From UBA2988 sp965237965 (GTDB lineage: Bacteria > Gemmatimonadota > Gemmatimonadetes > Longimicrobiales > Gaopeijiaceae), in NCBI GenBank assembly GCA_965237965.1, contig CBDEGT010000002.1, positions 558,001-622,000 on the forward strand: a DNA stretch of 64,000 nucleotides, read 5' to 3'. The stretch's first letter is position 1; every line of letters begins with the position of its first letter. A program made the translations under genes and the position numbers. The notes beneath the pieces were generated by a model. It ran no database searches and had not been told where the DNA came from. It saw only the letters and a program-made list of their open reading frames with translations. This document shows, piece by piece, positions 1 to 9,238 of this stretch.

Positions 1-1
1 C

Positions 2-910
2 ATGGCCTCGCTGGGCGTGCCCGCACACGAGGTTCTCGACGACGCGATCGCGTTCTGGGCTTCGCGCGACGGACGCCCGCGCGAGGGACGGAGCGGGCAC
101 GTCATCACGGGTCCCATTTATGTGGAAGGAGCCGATCCCGGCGACGTCCTCCGGGTCGAGATGCTCGCGCTCGAGACGCGCGTGCCCTGGGGGGTGAACA
201 GCACCAGAGCGACTGGCGGCGTGTTCTCCTCGGCCTACCCCGGGTTCATCGACGGGGAGGAGCCGCTCGACATTCCGCCGGGGACGCGGCACCTGATCCG
301 CACCGGGAAGTCGGGCGACCGCGACATGGCGTTCTTCGCCGACGGCATCGAAGTCCCGATGTCTCCCTTCATGGGCATCATGGCGGTGGCGCCGGAGAAC
401 CCGACGGTTGGCCAGCCGGGGGTCACGGTCGAGGGCGTGCAGAGCTCCAGGCCGCCGGGCCCGTTCGGCGGCAACATGGACGTGCGTGATCTGGGCGCGG
501 GCACGACGCTTTACCTGCCCGTCTTCCATCCCGGCGCGCTCTTCTACGTGGGTGACCCGCACGGCGTGCAGGGCGACGGGGAGGTGAGCGGCACCGCGAT
601 CGAGCAGTCGGTGACCGGCATCTTCCGGCTCACCGTGCTCGAGGGGAGGAGCATCGACGGACCGCGTGCCGAGAACGACACACATTGGATCCTGATGGGG
701 ATCGACACGGACCTGAACCGCGCGATGCGGAAGGCCGTCCGCGAGGTGGTGGATTTTTTGGTCGAGGAGAAGGAGCTCACACCCGCGAAGGCTCTGTCGC
801 TCGCGAGCATCGCGGTGGACTTCCGCGTGGGCGAGGCGGTGGACCTGACGCAGATCGTGACCGGATACGTTCCGAGGGAGCTCTTCGTCGGGCCGCTGCC
901 GGACCGCTGA
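2..910 (+). CDS. Acetamidase/formamidase family protein (5'-truncated by window)
   Basis: The 302 visible residues match the FmdA/AmdA family, metal-dependent amidohydrolases that release ammonia from formamide, acetamide or related short amides. Seen: the family segments VPWGVNSTRATGG, a Pro-rich FMGIMAVAPENPT stretch, GPFGGNMDVRDL and GALFYVGDPHGVQGDGE; this last Asp-His-Gly-rich motif is the family's metal-site region. The ATG at base 2 is probably internal, because the family normally has more residues before this point and the window starts here. It ends 90 bases before a same-strand MscS gene. The real substrate cannot be told from the sequence. Confidence 0.85.
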   Translation: MASLGVPAHEVLDDAIAFWASRDGRPREGRSGHVITGPIYVEGADPGDVLRVEMLALETRVPWGVNSTRATGGVFSSAYPGFIDGEEPLDIPPGTRHLIRTGKSGDRDMAFFADGIEVPMSPFMGIMAVAPENPTVGQPGVTVEGVQSSRPPGPFGGNMDVRDLGAGTTLYLPVFHPGALFYVGDPHGVQGDGEVSGTAIEQSVTGIFRLTVLEGRSIDGPRAENDTHWILMGIDTDLNRAMRKAVREVVDFLVEEKELTPAKALSLASIAVDFRVGEAVDLTQIVTGYVPRELFVGPLPDR

Positions 911-1000
911 CCGCCCTCGGTCGTTGCCGCGACCCCTCGCGCCGGGCCATGATGCCGCCGAGGCTGGTCGAAGGGATGCAGCGGACGGAGGTTCTGGTCG

Positions 1001-2071
1001 ATGAACGAGATGTGGTCCAACCCGTGGGTGCTGCGGGGAGTCTTCGTGGTCGGGGGCTTCCTGCTCGGCTTCCTCGCGGAGGTGGCCGTCTTCGTACGAT
1101 TGAGGGCGCTCGCATCCAGGACGGCGTTCCGGTGGGACGACATTGTCCTGGGGTCCGTTCGGGGCGTCACCACCGTGTTGCTGGGTGCTGCCGGTGTCTA
1201 CCTCGCCCTGGGCGTGGGCCCACTCGATCCCTTCGTGAGCGAGACAGCCCGGAAGGTTCTGGTCGTGCTCGTGATCGGATCCCTGGTGCTCGCCACCATG
1301 CGCATCGTGGCCGGTTCCGTGACCGCTTTCGCGGACCGCTCCACGGTGCGTTCGCCCACCTTGGTGGTGGGCGTGTCCCGCCTCGTGGTCGGGATTCTCG
1401 GGCTCTTCATCATCCTCCAGAATCTCGACATCGACATCACGCCGTTGATCACCGCTCTGGGGATCGGCGGTCTGGCGGTCGCGCTTGCTCTCCAGGACAC
1501 GCTCGGGAACCTGTTCGCGGGAATGCAGATCATTCTCTCACGTCAGGTCCGGCAGGGAGACTATGTCCGGTTGGCGAGCGCGGAGGAGGGGTTCGTCACC
1601 GACGTGAAGGGCCGCAACACGACCATCCAGACGTTTCCCGACGGCAACCTGGTGGTGGTGCCGAACTCGGCATTGGCGTCTTCGATCGTGAAGAATTTCA
1701 GCCTACCTCGCACCGTGCTCTGGGTGAGCGTCCACGTGGGCGTCAGCTACGACAGCGATCTCGATCACGTGGAGGCCGTGACACTGGAGGTCGCGCACAA
1801 GGTTCTGAAGGATGCCGAGGGAGGAGTCCTCGAGCATCCCCCGCTGGTGCTCTTCCACAATTTCGGGGACTCCAGCATCGACTTCGAGGTCCGGATGATG
1901 GTGAGCGAGTTCACCCGCCAGGGCTTCATTCGCCATGAGTTCATCAAGCGGCTACACCGACGATTCAACGAGGAGGGGATCGTGATCCCATTCCCGATCC
2001 GTACCCTCGTCTTCGACCCGAACTCGCCGCTTCCGCTCGGGTCGTCTCCTTCCGCGGGCACCTCGGGTTGA
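1001..2071 (+). CDS. MscS-family mechanosensitive channel
   Basis: A 356-residue small-conductance mechanosensitive channel, which opens under membrane tension to release solutes in hypo-osmotic shock. Four to five hydrophobic segments occupy roughly residues 5-165. The pore-lining helix region is GIGGLAVALALQDTLGNLFAG near residue 150, followed by the cytoplasmic beta domain (GDYV, TTIQTFPDGNLVVVPNSALASS). It has the usual length for the minimal subfamily. A second MscS gene lies at 13620-14711 on the other strand; the two differ clearly in sequence, so this is not a recent duplication. It is convergent with the DUF4097 gene downstream. Confidence 0.93.
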   Translation: MNEMWSNPWVLRGVFVVGGFLLGFLAEVAVFVRLRALASRTAFRWDDIVLGSVRGVTTVLLGAAGVYLALGVGPLDPFVSETARKVLVVLVIGSLVLATMRIVAGSVTAFADRSTVRSPTLVVGVSRLVVGILGLFIILQNLDIDITPLITALGIGGLAVALALQDTLGNLFAGMQIILSRQVRQGDYVRLASAEEGFVTDVKGRNTTIQTFPDGNLVVVPNSALASSIVKNFSLPRTVLWVSVHVGVSYDSDLDHVEAVTLEVAHKVLKDAEGGVLEHPPLVLFHNFGDSSIDFEVRMMVSEFTRQGFIRHEFIKRLHRRFNEEGIVIPFPIRTLVFDPNSPLPLGSSPSAGTSG

Positions 2072-2104
2072 CGGCCTGCCGGGCGCGCGGCACGGGCGAG
2101 TGGC

Positions 2105-3088
2105 TCATCCTCCCTCGATCCGCACGCTGCCCGAGAAGGAGCTCGCCCGCACCCGGCCGGATCCCGAGCCCGTGACGAAGCGCAGCGACTGGTTCGGCGG
2201 CACACGTCTCCTGGAACTGACCTCGTCACGCATTCCCGGCAGGTCTGCGCTCACGCTCCCCGAGAACGACTCGAGCTCGAACTCCGCATCGGTGTTAGGA
2301 CCGAGGCTGAGCTCGACCGAGCCCGAGTGGCTCTCGACCTCGACCCGCGCGTTCTGCGTGAGGCTGCCGCGGAAGCGCACGCCGCCGGAGACCGAGCTCG
2401 CATCGAGATCCGCCACGCGGACCTCGGAGCCGAAGACGATCTGGATCGTGCCGCTCACCGACTCCGCCTCGATGGTCTCCGCTCCCCCTTCCGCGAACAC
2501 CGATCCACTCACTGACTCCATGCGCACGTCACGCGACCTTCCCCGGAACTCGACTCCGCCGGAGACGCTTTCGAGGCGGACTTCCGGAGCATCGCCGACG
2601 TAGCCCACTGCCCCGCTGACCGAGGACAGGGTAACTGTGGCGAGGTCGCCGGCCACGTCCACGCCGCCCGAGACCGAGGATCCTGTGAGCGACTCGGTCA
2701 GACCGCTCACGCCCAGGTATCCCGACACCGTCTCCACGGAGAGCGATACGCCGCGCGGGACGCGGATCTCCAACCTGAACGAGCCAGCTCTCCCGCCACG
2801 ACTGCGTCGGTCATCCTGATCGATCTCGAAGCGGAACGACTGCTGGTCTCCGCTGATCTCCATCTCGTCGAAGTCGGAGTCGTACTCACCGACGATCTCG
2901 ATCTCGTTCCGGTCCCACCCTTCGACGACGACGGCATGGGTCACCACCTCGATCTCCACGATCGCGTCGGAACGCAGGGTCCGGAGTTCGTCGATCTGGA
3001 CGATCTGGGCGGCTGCCGGCCCCGCGAGGGTCCCGAGCAGCCCTGCTCCGATCACGACGAGTGGGGCACGTCGGTCGAACCGTGTCAT
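2105..3088 (-). CDS. DUF4097 family exported beta-repeat protein
   Basis: A 327-residue predicted exported protein. It begins MTRFDRRAPLVVIGAGLLG and has a signal peptide that likely ends at AAAQ. The body carries about ten spaced copies of a [S/E]-SVSG motif, as expected for the DUF4097/adhesin-like right-handed beta-helix family; the molecular role is unknown. The start at 3088 is chosen because a strong ribosome binding site (AAGGAGGAGA) sits just upstream and the ATG overlaps the anti-sigma stop by 4 bases. It is the last gene of the sigma / anti-sigma / DUF4097 operon, so it is probably an effector of the envelope-stress regulon. That role is inferred from position. Confidence 0.85.
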   Translation of the reverse strand: MTRFDRRAPLVVIGAGLLGTLAGPAAAQIVQIDELRTLRSDAIVEIEVVTHAVVVEGWDRNEIEIVGEYDSDFDEMEISGDQQSFRFEIDQDDRRSRGGRAGSFRLEIRVPRGVSLSVETVSGYLGVSGLTESLTGSSVSGGVDVAGDLATVTLSSVSGAVGYVGDAPEVRLESVSGGVEFRGRSRDVRMESVSGSVFAEGGAETIEAESVSGTIQIVFGSEVRVADLDASSVSGGVRFRGSLTQNARVEVESHSGSVELSLGPNTDAEFELESFSGSVSADLPGMRDEVSSRRRVPPNQSLRFVTGSGSGRVRASSFSGSVRIEGG

Positions 3089-3795
3089 CTTCTCCTCCTT
3101 CGGGTGATGCCGCTTTGTCGTGATCGTGTGCCACGAGACAGGACCACAGCCTGCCGGAGCACGTCGAGCTTCGCCTGGTACATCCCGTCGAGCGATCTGA
3201 GGTTGCCGCGATGGGCCGGGTCGGCCGCGAGCGCATCCTGGATATCGCGAATGGCGGTATTCAGGATCTCGAGGTTCTCCTCGAGCGTGGCGATCGTCTC
3301 CGGTTGCAGGCGGTCGCGGCCTTGCTCGAGGATTCCCTCCAGCTCGGTGAGCGCGGGGGCGTACGCCGACGCGATCGAGGTCGCGGGAGGGTCGACCGGC
3401 AGTGCGGCGGTCGCCGTTCCCGAGACCGTGCCCGTCTGCGTCACCGGCTCCACGGCCGGTCGGATCGCGACGTAGGCCGTCACCGACGCGCCGGCGAGTA
3501 GGATCACTGCGGCAGCACGCAGTGGTGTGAGCCAAGTGAAGCGCGGCCGGGCGCGGATCCGTGCCTCGATCCCGGGCCACTGGTCCGGTGCGTCTGACGG
3601 GGCTCGATGGCCGAACACTCGGATCGCCTCCTCTCGGAGGCTGCGGGCCGTCTCCGCAACCGCGCGGCACGACATGCACTCGGCGATATGGGCCGCGATC
3701 CGCGACCGCTCGTCTCCGGAGAGCTCGTGGTCCACGAAATCGTGGATGAGGGCCTCGGGGGGATGAGTCGGAGTGGCGCTCCTCGCTTCGTTCAT
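3085..3795 (-). CDS. Zinc-finger anti-sigma factor (zf-HC2) with one membrane helix
   Basis: A 236-residue anti-sigma factor. The N-terminal putative zinc finger is seen as H-x3-C-x2-C (HIAECMSC, residues about 32-39) preceded by HDFVDHELSGDE, the usual ASD/zf-HC2 layout. A single transmembrane helix (AAAVILLAGASVTAYVA) lies near residue 100, with a periplasmic domain after it that contains a predicted helical stretch (TELEGILEQGRDRLQPETIATLEENLE). It should hold the upstream ECF sigma factor at the membrane until a signal releases it. Its start overlaps the sigma stop by 4 bases (ATGA), and its own stop overlaps the DUF4097 start in the same way. Confidence 0.88.
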   Translation of the reverse strand: MNEARSATPTHPPEALIHDFVDHELSGDERSRIAAHIAECMSCRAVAETARSLREEAIRVFGHRAPSDAPDQWPGIEARIRARPRFTWLTPLRAAAVILLAGASVTAYVAIRPAVEPVTQTGTVSGTATAALPVDPPATSIASAYAPALTELEGILEQGRDRLQPETIATLEENLEILNTAIRDIQDALAADPAHRGNLRSLDGMYQAKLDVLRQAVVLSRGTRSRQSGITRRRRR

Positions 3796-4349
3796 CGTTC
3801 GAGAGTCTCCTTGAGCAGCTTGCGTGCGCGATGGAGTTGTGCCTTCACGGTCCCGACCGCCACGTGCAGCCGCTCAGCGATCTCACGGTGCTTGAATCCC
3901 TCGACTTCGTGCAGGACGAAAACGAGACGCGCTCCCTCCGGAAGGGCTGCGACGGCGCGCTCGAGATCGACCCGGGCGCCCGGAGTGTGCGTCGGAGTGG
4001 CCCTCTCCCCCGCTCCATCCTCATCCTCCATCGAGACCATCCGTGTGCGCCAGCGTGCGTCGCTCCTTCGGCGATCCAGGAGCAGGTTGACGGTAAGTCG
4101 ATGCATCCAGGTCCCGAACTTTGCGTCCCCGCGGAAAGTCCCCAGCCGCTTCCACGCCCTGACCCAGGCGTCCTGGGCGAGCTCCTCAGCCTCGCTCCGG
4201 TCACGCGTCAGGCTCAGGCAGACGCCGAAGACCCGACCCGAGTACATCCGGTACATCGTCTCAAACGCCGAGACATCGCCCGCACAGGCTCGTGCCACCA
4301 GCGAAGGCGAATCGGTCTCTATGCGCCCGGCTCGGGCGGTGGTCAGCAC
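3792..4349 (-). CDS. ECF-subfamily RNA polymerase sigma-70 factor
   Basis: A 185-residue ECF sigma factor. Region 2 runs from SLVARACAGDVSAFETMY through RDRSEAEELAQDAWVRAW to GTWMHRLTVNLLLDRRR. Region 4 is ALPEGARLVFVLHEVEGF followed by the helix-turn-helix KHREIAERLHVAVGTVKAQL. The reading frame is open further upstream to 4499. The GTG at 4349 is preferred because GAGGAG lies just before it and an ECF-type promoter sits about 20 bases upstream; a start further upstream would place the promoter inside the gene. It is co-transcribed with its anti-sigma factor and divergent from the DUF5916 gene. Confidence 0.9.
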   Translation of the reverse strand: MLTTARAGRIETDSPSLVARACAGDVSAFETMYRMYSGRVFGVCLSLTRDRSEAEELAQDAWVRAWKRLGTFRGDAKFGTWMHRLTVNLLLDRRRSDARWRTRMVSMEDEDGAGERATPTHTPGARVDLERAVAALPEGARLVFVLHEVEGFKHREIAERLHVAVGTVKAQLHRARKLLKETLER

Positions 4350-4368
4350 GTGCTCCTCATGCTGGTTA

Positions 4369-4394
4369 GGACGAGATCCGCACGAGAAAGGTTT
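4369..4394 (-). promoter_or_regulatory. Candidate ECF-type autoregulatory promoter
   Basis: On the minus strand AAACC (4394-4390) is followed by a 16-base spacer and CGTCC (4373-4369). AAC near -35 and CGT near -10 with 16-17 bases between is the classic ECF promoter signature. Transcription would begin just ahead of the sigma gene's GTG at 4349. Autoregulation is an inference. Confidence 0.5.
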
Positions 4395-4576
4395 GAACCG
4401 GGGCCGCGAGGCCGAAACCCGGGAGTGGCACGTCCGTAGGGCGTCTCGTGGTGGCGGAGACGACATCGCTTTGGCCGATCTCGTCACCGGGTCTGCCAAC
4501 CTTTTCGGGAGTCGTGTCGTCCTACGTGCGACCGAGAGACTCAGGCACGCAGCCGACGACGACTCGAGAGGATGTC

Positions 4577-7111
4577 ATGAATCGACGGGTTCTTGCGCTC
4601 GTGTTCGTCCTCTGCCCTCCGTCGGCCTCTGCGCAGCCCGCTCCCGTCGAATCCGTCGTACCGTCGGCGCTGGCCCGACGTGTCGAGGTTCCTCCCACAA
4701 TCGACGGACGTGGAGACGATCTCGCTTGGATGAGCACCAGTCCCGTCCGCACGTTCCTGCAGTCACTGCCGGAAGAAGGCGCAGCTCCATCGCAACCCAC
4801 CGAGTTCTGGGTCGCCTACGACCCCGACAACCTCTACGTCTTGGTGCACGCCTACGACGCACACCCCGACAGCATCCTGCGCGCCCTCAGCCGGAGGGAC
4901 GTCCGTGCGCCGTCCGACGAGGTCTGGATCGCGGTGGACTCGTACCACGACCGGCGCACGGGCTACGAGTTCTACGTGAACCCGGATGGCGTGAAGCGAG
5001 ACAACGCGATCTACGACGACAGCAAAGTTGACAGCTCGTGGGACGGCGTCTGGGAGGTGGCCACGAGCATCGACGATTCCGGATGGATCGCCGAGTTCCG
5101 GATCCCGCTGTCGCAGCTGCGCTATCCGGCCGCGTCCGATAACACGTTCGGTTTCGGCGTATGGCGCTCGATCGAGCGGTATCCGGAGACCGTGACCTGG
5201 CCGCGCTTCAATCGGAACCGCGCGGGAGTGGCATCCCAGCTCGCGACCCTGGAGGGACTGGAGGGGCTCGGGAGTTCGCGCGCCGTGGAGATGACGCCGT
5301 ACGTGGTGGCGAAGAGCGAGACCGAGGCGCTCGGTGGTGGCCGGTTCGGTCGTGCCCGGGGTCTCGACTTGGGCTCGGACGTGAAGGTGCGGCTTACCCC
5401 CAACCTGACGATCGACGCGACGCTGAACCCCGACTTCGGCCAGGTGGAGGCCGACCCGGCGGTCCTCAACCTGGACGCGTTCGAAGTCTTCGTAGGGGAG
5501 CAGCGCCCCTTCTTCGTCGAGGGTGCGGGGCTCTATCGCTTCAACCTGAGTTGCTCTGTCGTCGACTGCCAGAGAGACGCTCTGGTCTACACGCGGCGGA
5601 TCGGGCGGTCCCCGGAGCTGCGCGGCCGCTACGGGGACGCGTCGACACCCACGGCGACGCCGATCGCGGCCAAGGTCACCGGCCAGACCGGCGGTGGGCT
5701 CTCGTTCGGTGCCCTGAGCGCGCTCACTCGAAGAGTTGCCGGGCTGGACGACGCGACCGTCGAGCCCCTCACCCACCGCGGTGTGCTAACCGCCGAGCAG
5801 AACTTCCGGGACGGGAACGCAGGCGTGCGCATGATCGCGACTGCCGTGAACCGTTCGCTCGACGGCTGGACCGCGCCCTTCCTACACGAGAGCGCGTACT
5901 CCGCCGTGCTGAGTGCCCGCAGCCGCTTCGGCTCCGGGAACTACGAGGTTGCCGGATGGGTTGCGGCTTCGCGCGTCACGGGCAGTCCCGGAGACGTTGC
6001 AATGACCCAGCGGAGCCCGGTCCACTACTTCCAGCAGCCGGGAGACGATCCGACTTTCGATGCGGCTCGCACCTCCTTGTCCGGACACGCGGCGCAGCTC
6101 AGGGTCGGGAAGAACGGCGGTGGCGTCACTCGGTTCGAGACTAGCCTCATCCGCCGGGCAGCCGGCTTCGAGGTGAACGACCTGGGCTACCTGCGCCGTG
6201 CCGACGTTCTGGACTGGAGCACCTGGGGGTCGCTGCAATTCAACGATCCCACGAGCGTCTACAGGGGGTTCAGCTGGAACGGAAACTTCTGGCAGCACTG
6301 GACCACGTCCGGTCGGCTCATCGAGCGGTCCGTGAACACCAACGCGCTCATGAGCCTGCACAACAACTGGGACCTGCACGGTGGGTTCACGCTGAGCGGT
6401 CTCGGTACCAGCTTCTGCGACCGCTGCACCCGGGGCGGACCGCTGGTCCGGCAAAGCGGGGGCTTCCACTCCTGGTGGAACATGAACGCCGACTCCCGTC
6501 GCATGTTCGCGCCTTCGATCGAAATGAACATGGGCTTCACGGACGAGGGCAGATCGCGTTCGGTGAGCGTCAACCCTTCACTGAACGTGCGCGTCTCCAC
6601 GAGCCTGGATGGACGGCTGGGGCTCAACCTCATTCGGAACGAGAACCACTCGCAGTGGATCGAGAACCGGACCGACGAGAACGGCACGACCCGCTACGTC
6701 TTCGCACACCTGGATCAGGAGACCGTGTCGGCGAACATGCGCGTCAACTACACGGCGCTGCCCAACCTTACCGTGCAGTTCTATGGAGAGCCGTTCATCA
6801 GCAGCGGCGACTACACCGACTTCAGTGAGCTGAGCGCCACGCCGGAGGCCGCCGCGTACCAGGACCGGTTCGTTCCCTACGTTCCGTCCGCCGCGACCGC
6901 GACCGGCTTCAGCTTCCGGCAGCTTCGCACGAACCTCGTCGTTCGCTGGGAGTACATGCCCGGCTCGACGCTCTTCCTTGCCTGGGCCCACGGACGCCAG
7001 GGCTCGGGAGGACCGTCCGATCTCTCCGGGCGCGAGGAGCTCCAGGATCTCTTCGGCCTACGCTCGGACAACACCTTCTTGATCAAGGTCGCGCACTGGC
7101 TGAGCTGGTGA
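4577..7111 (+). CDS. DUF5916 exported protein with CBM9-like N-terminal domain
   Basis: An 844-residue exported protein. ATG 4577 has GAGAGGA six bases upstream and starts a clean signal peptide (RRVLALVFVLCPPSASAQ); the open frame extends to 4448 but without such signals. Residues about 35-220 look like a carbohydrate-binding family 9-like beta-sandwich (PTIDGRGDDLAW, DEVWIAVDSYHDRRTGYEF, WIAEFRIPLSQLRYP). The rest is the DUF5916 region with alternating aromatic beta-strands, ending in KVAHWLSW, which suggests an outer-membrane beta-barrel with a terminal aromatic residue. Such proteins are common in Gemmatimonadota and Bacteroidota; substrate unknown. It diverges from the sigma gene. Confidence 0.85.
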   Translation: MNRRVLALVFVLCPPSASAQPAPVESVVPSALARRVEVPPTIDGRGDDLAWMSTSPVRTFLQSLPEEGAAPSQPTEFWVAYDPDNLYVLVHAYDAHPDSILRALSRRDVRAPSDEVWIAVDSYHDRRTGYEFYVNPDGVKRDNAIYDDSKVDSSWDGVWEVATSIDDSGWIAEFRIPLSQLRYPAASDNTFGFGVWRSIERYPETVTWPRFNRNRAGVASQLATLEGLEGLGSSRAVEMTPYVVAKSETEALGGGRFGRARGLDLGSDVKVRLTPNLTIDATLNPDFGQVEADPAVLNLDAFEVFVGEQRPFFVEGAGLYRFNLSCSVVDCQRDALVYTRRIGRSPELRGRYGDASTPTATPIAAKVTGQTGGGLSFGALSALTRRVAGLDDATVEPLTHRGVLTAEQNFRDGNAGVRMIATAVNRSLDGWTAPFLHESAYSAVLSARSRFGSGNYEVAGWVAASRVTGSPGDVAMTQRSPVHYFQQPGDDPTFDAARTSLSGHAAQLRVGKNGGGVTRFETSLIRRAAGFEVNDLGYLRRADVLDWSTWGSLQFNDPTSVYRGFSWNGNFWQHWTTSGRLIERSVNTNALMSLHNNWDLHGGFTLSGLGTSFCDRCTRGGPLVRQSGGFHSWWNMNADSRRMFAPSIEMNMGFTDEGRSRSVSVNPSLNVRVSTSLDGRLGLNLIRNENHSQWIENRTDENGTTRYVFAHLDQETVSANMRVNYTALPNLTVQFYGEPFISSGDYTDFSELSATPEAAAYQDRFVPYVPSAATATGFSFRQLRTNLVVRWEYMPGSTLFLAWAHGRQGSGGPSDLSGREELQDLFGLRSDNTFLIKVAHWLSW

Positions 7112-7210
7112 GATGCCAAGTGGAGATCGAGACCTGAGCTGACCCTCCGACATGGCGGCCCGACCGGCGCGGGTGCCTGGGTTACGACGTTCGTAGTATC
7201 GATCCGGAAA

Positions 7211-7231
7211 ACTTTCGCTGGAGGCGAAAGT
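7211..7231. promoter_or_regulatory. Perfect inverted repeat upstream of aceB, candidate operator
   Basis: ACTTTCGC (7211-7218), 5-base spacer, GCGAAAGT (7224-7231): an 8-bp perfect dyad about 90 bases before aceB, in the 209-base gap after the DUF5916 gene. It is followed closely by CTTTCAGATCG. No T-run follows, so a transcription-factor operator is more likely than a terminator. Glyoxylate genes in other bacteria are often controlled by short-chain fatty acyl-CoA regulators binding dyads of this size; which regulator acts here is unknown. Confidence 0.5.
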
Positions 7232-7320
7232 CTTTCAGATCGAGGCGCTCGAAGCGACATTGGGTCCCCGCTCGGGCCGACATCGCGGACCCTGGCCGAT
7301 CTCTCTGAAACGCCCCGCTG

Positions 7321-9228
7321 ATGCAGAAGGCCAAGACCCAAGGACTCGAGTACCGGGAGGGTGTCCGCGAACGGTACGCCGACGTGCTCGGGGCGCCCGT
7401 CCAGGCGGCTTTCGACGCGCTGGCGCCCTACAATCGCGACCGGCTCGCCGTGCTCACGGCGCGCACGGCGCGGCGGGCTGCGCGGGCCCGGGACCGGAGG
7501 GGGATCGAGTTTCTCGATCCCGACGCCCTGATTCCACGCACGCAGCTACGCGTCGTCGATGCGCGGGAGGGGCGGTTCGACGGTGCGGAGATTCCGCGCG
7601 ACCTCGAACGGCAATGGATCCAGGGGACCGGGCCCGGGACACGGCCGCGCGCCGCGACCGCGCAAGGGCTTCGCAACGTGGCTTATGCTCTACTTTCCGG
7701 AGCCGATGGCTGGATGTTCGACGGCGAGGACGCGCTTGGTCAGGTCGAGACCATGTCGCTCGACAATCATCGCAACCTCAAGCTCGCCATCGCCGCAGAC
7801 CCGGCATTCCTCACGGTTGCCGAGCAGGTCGCCGACGAGATAAATGCGTGGGCCAAACGCTTCTTCGGGACCGACATCATCACCGACTGGCACGCGCAGC
7901 TCGGCTTCACCACGCGGATTTTCAGGGCCCGTGGTCTGCACCTGGACGATCGCCACGTACGCGAATCCGACGGCACCGGTTTCTCCGCCTCGATCGTCGA
8001 CCTGGTCACGTACGTCGTCAACAATCAGGAGCCCTTACGCGCCGAAGGGCGCTCGATCGTTCTCTATCTTCCCAAGATCCAGACCGCCGAGGAAGCGGCG
8101 CTCTGGAATGACATGCTGAACGCGCTCGAGGGACACCTCGATCTGGCTCCCGGCACCATCAAGGCCTACGTGCTCGTGGAGCAGCTGGAGGCGTCCTTCC
8201 AGTTGATGGAGATCCGCGCTGCGCTGGCGCCGCACTTCGTCGGCTTCAACACCGGGCGGTGGGACTACATCAACAGCGTGGCGGACGCGATGGCGTGGGA
8301 TCAGGACTTCGTGAATCCCAACATCGACTCCATCACGATGACCTACGGCTATATGCGCGTCTACGAGGACCGGGTGCGCCGCGCCGTAAACACGCCCGAC
8401 AGGAACGGGCGGTTCGCGCTCTGGCAGGGCGGAATGGAGCCGAACATCCCCGTTGGCTCCGAGGCCGGTGTCGCCGCCGGCATGAAAAAGGCCGTGGCGG
8501 GGGCGGAACGGGAGCAGCGCGAGGGCGCGAGCGGAAAGTGGGTGGCTCATTGGAAGATGGTCCACATCGTTCGGCCGGTCTGGGAGCGCGTCGGCCAGGC
8601 GAACCAGCTCGGACGGGCGTTTCCGCCGCTCACCTATACGGCGGAGGATGGTGCCGACCTGACCCTGCTGGAGCCGGCCCCGCTCACGATCGCTGGCGCA
8701 CGCGGCCTGCTGTCGGTCACGCTCCAGTACGGCAACGCCTTCGGTCGGGGCTTCCAGGCAGCGGCGCTCAAGCCCGCTGACTTCTTCGGGAACGACGACG
8801 TTCTCTACCTGATGGAGGACATGGCTACCGGGGAGATCCGACTGTCCATCCTCTGGGAGTGGCTGCACAAGGGGGCGAAGCTCAACGCCGACGATTCTGG
8901 GGTGGGGGTCCGCTCGGGTGACGCCTTCACGGGAGAGCTTCTTGATCGCCTCGTCCAGGAGGAGTACGCGAAGCTACTTGCCGCGAGTAACCGCGACGTC
9001 CACGACGACTCCAAGACGACCACGCTACCGATCGCTCGTGAGATCGCGACGGCGTACCTGAGCAGCGAGATCAAGCCGCCCTGGTACATCGATCTGCTGA
9101 ACCTGAATCTCGACAACCACGACCTAGCCGTCGCAGAAGATCGGATCGGTCGTTTCCTCACCGCGTTCAAGCGCGACGGCACGCGGCTGACCGCAAACCT
9201 CGACTTCGGCGCGCTGGCGCCCCGTTAG
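7321..9228 (+). CDS. aceB: Malate synthase
   Basis: A 635-residue malate synthase (A-type architecture), condensing glyoxylate with acetyl-CoA to give malate, the second step of the glyoxylate shunt. Seen: an N-terminal TIM-barrel start with GADGWMFDGEDA (the MFDxEDS-type acetyl-CoA/Mg region), the central GFNTGRWDYINS motif typical of the family, and a C-terminal EDMATGEIRLSILWEWLH corresponding to the conserved ED.AT.EI..SQ.WQW block. It is about 100 residues longer than E. coli AceB. It is followed 10 bases later by isocitrate lyase, so both are almost certainly one operon. Confidence 0.92.
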   Translation: MQKAKTQGLEYREGVRERYADVLGAPVQAAFDALAPYNRDRLAVLTARTARRAARARDRRGIEFLDPDALIPRTQLRVVDAREGRFDGAEIPRDLERQWIQGTGPGTRPRAATAQGLRNVAYALLSGADGWMFDGEDALGQVETMSLDNHRNLKLAIAADPAFLTVAEQVADEINAWAKRFFGTDIITDWHAQLGFTTRIFRARGLHLDDRHVRESDGTGFSASIVDLVTYVVNNQEPLRAEGRSIVLYLPKIQTAEEAALWNDMLNALEGHLDLAPGTIKAYVLVEQLEASFQLMEIRAALAPHFVGFNTGRWDYINSVADAMAWDQDFVNPNIDSITMTYGYMRVYEDRVRRAVNTPDRNGRFALWQGGMEPNIPVGSEAGVAAGMKKAVAGAEREQREGASGKWVAHWKMVHIVRPVWERVGQANQLGRAFPPLTYTAEDGADLTLLEPAPLTIAGARGLLSVTLQYGNAFGRGFQAAALKPADFFGNDDVLYLMEDMATGEIRLSILWEWLHKGAKLNADDSGVGVRSGDAFTGELLDRLVQEEYAKLLAASNRDVHDDSKTTTLPIAREIATAYLSSEIKPPWYIDLLNLNLDNHDLAVAEDRIGRFLTAFKRDGTRLTANLDFGALAPR

Positions 9229-9238
9229 GACGATTCCG

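Noticed and set aside
685..1938. 417-residue plus-strand ORF across the amidase and MscS genes
   Set aside because: Arg/Gly-rich shadow frame overlapping two well-supported genes.
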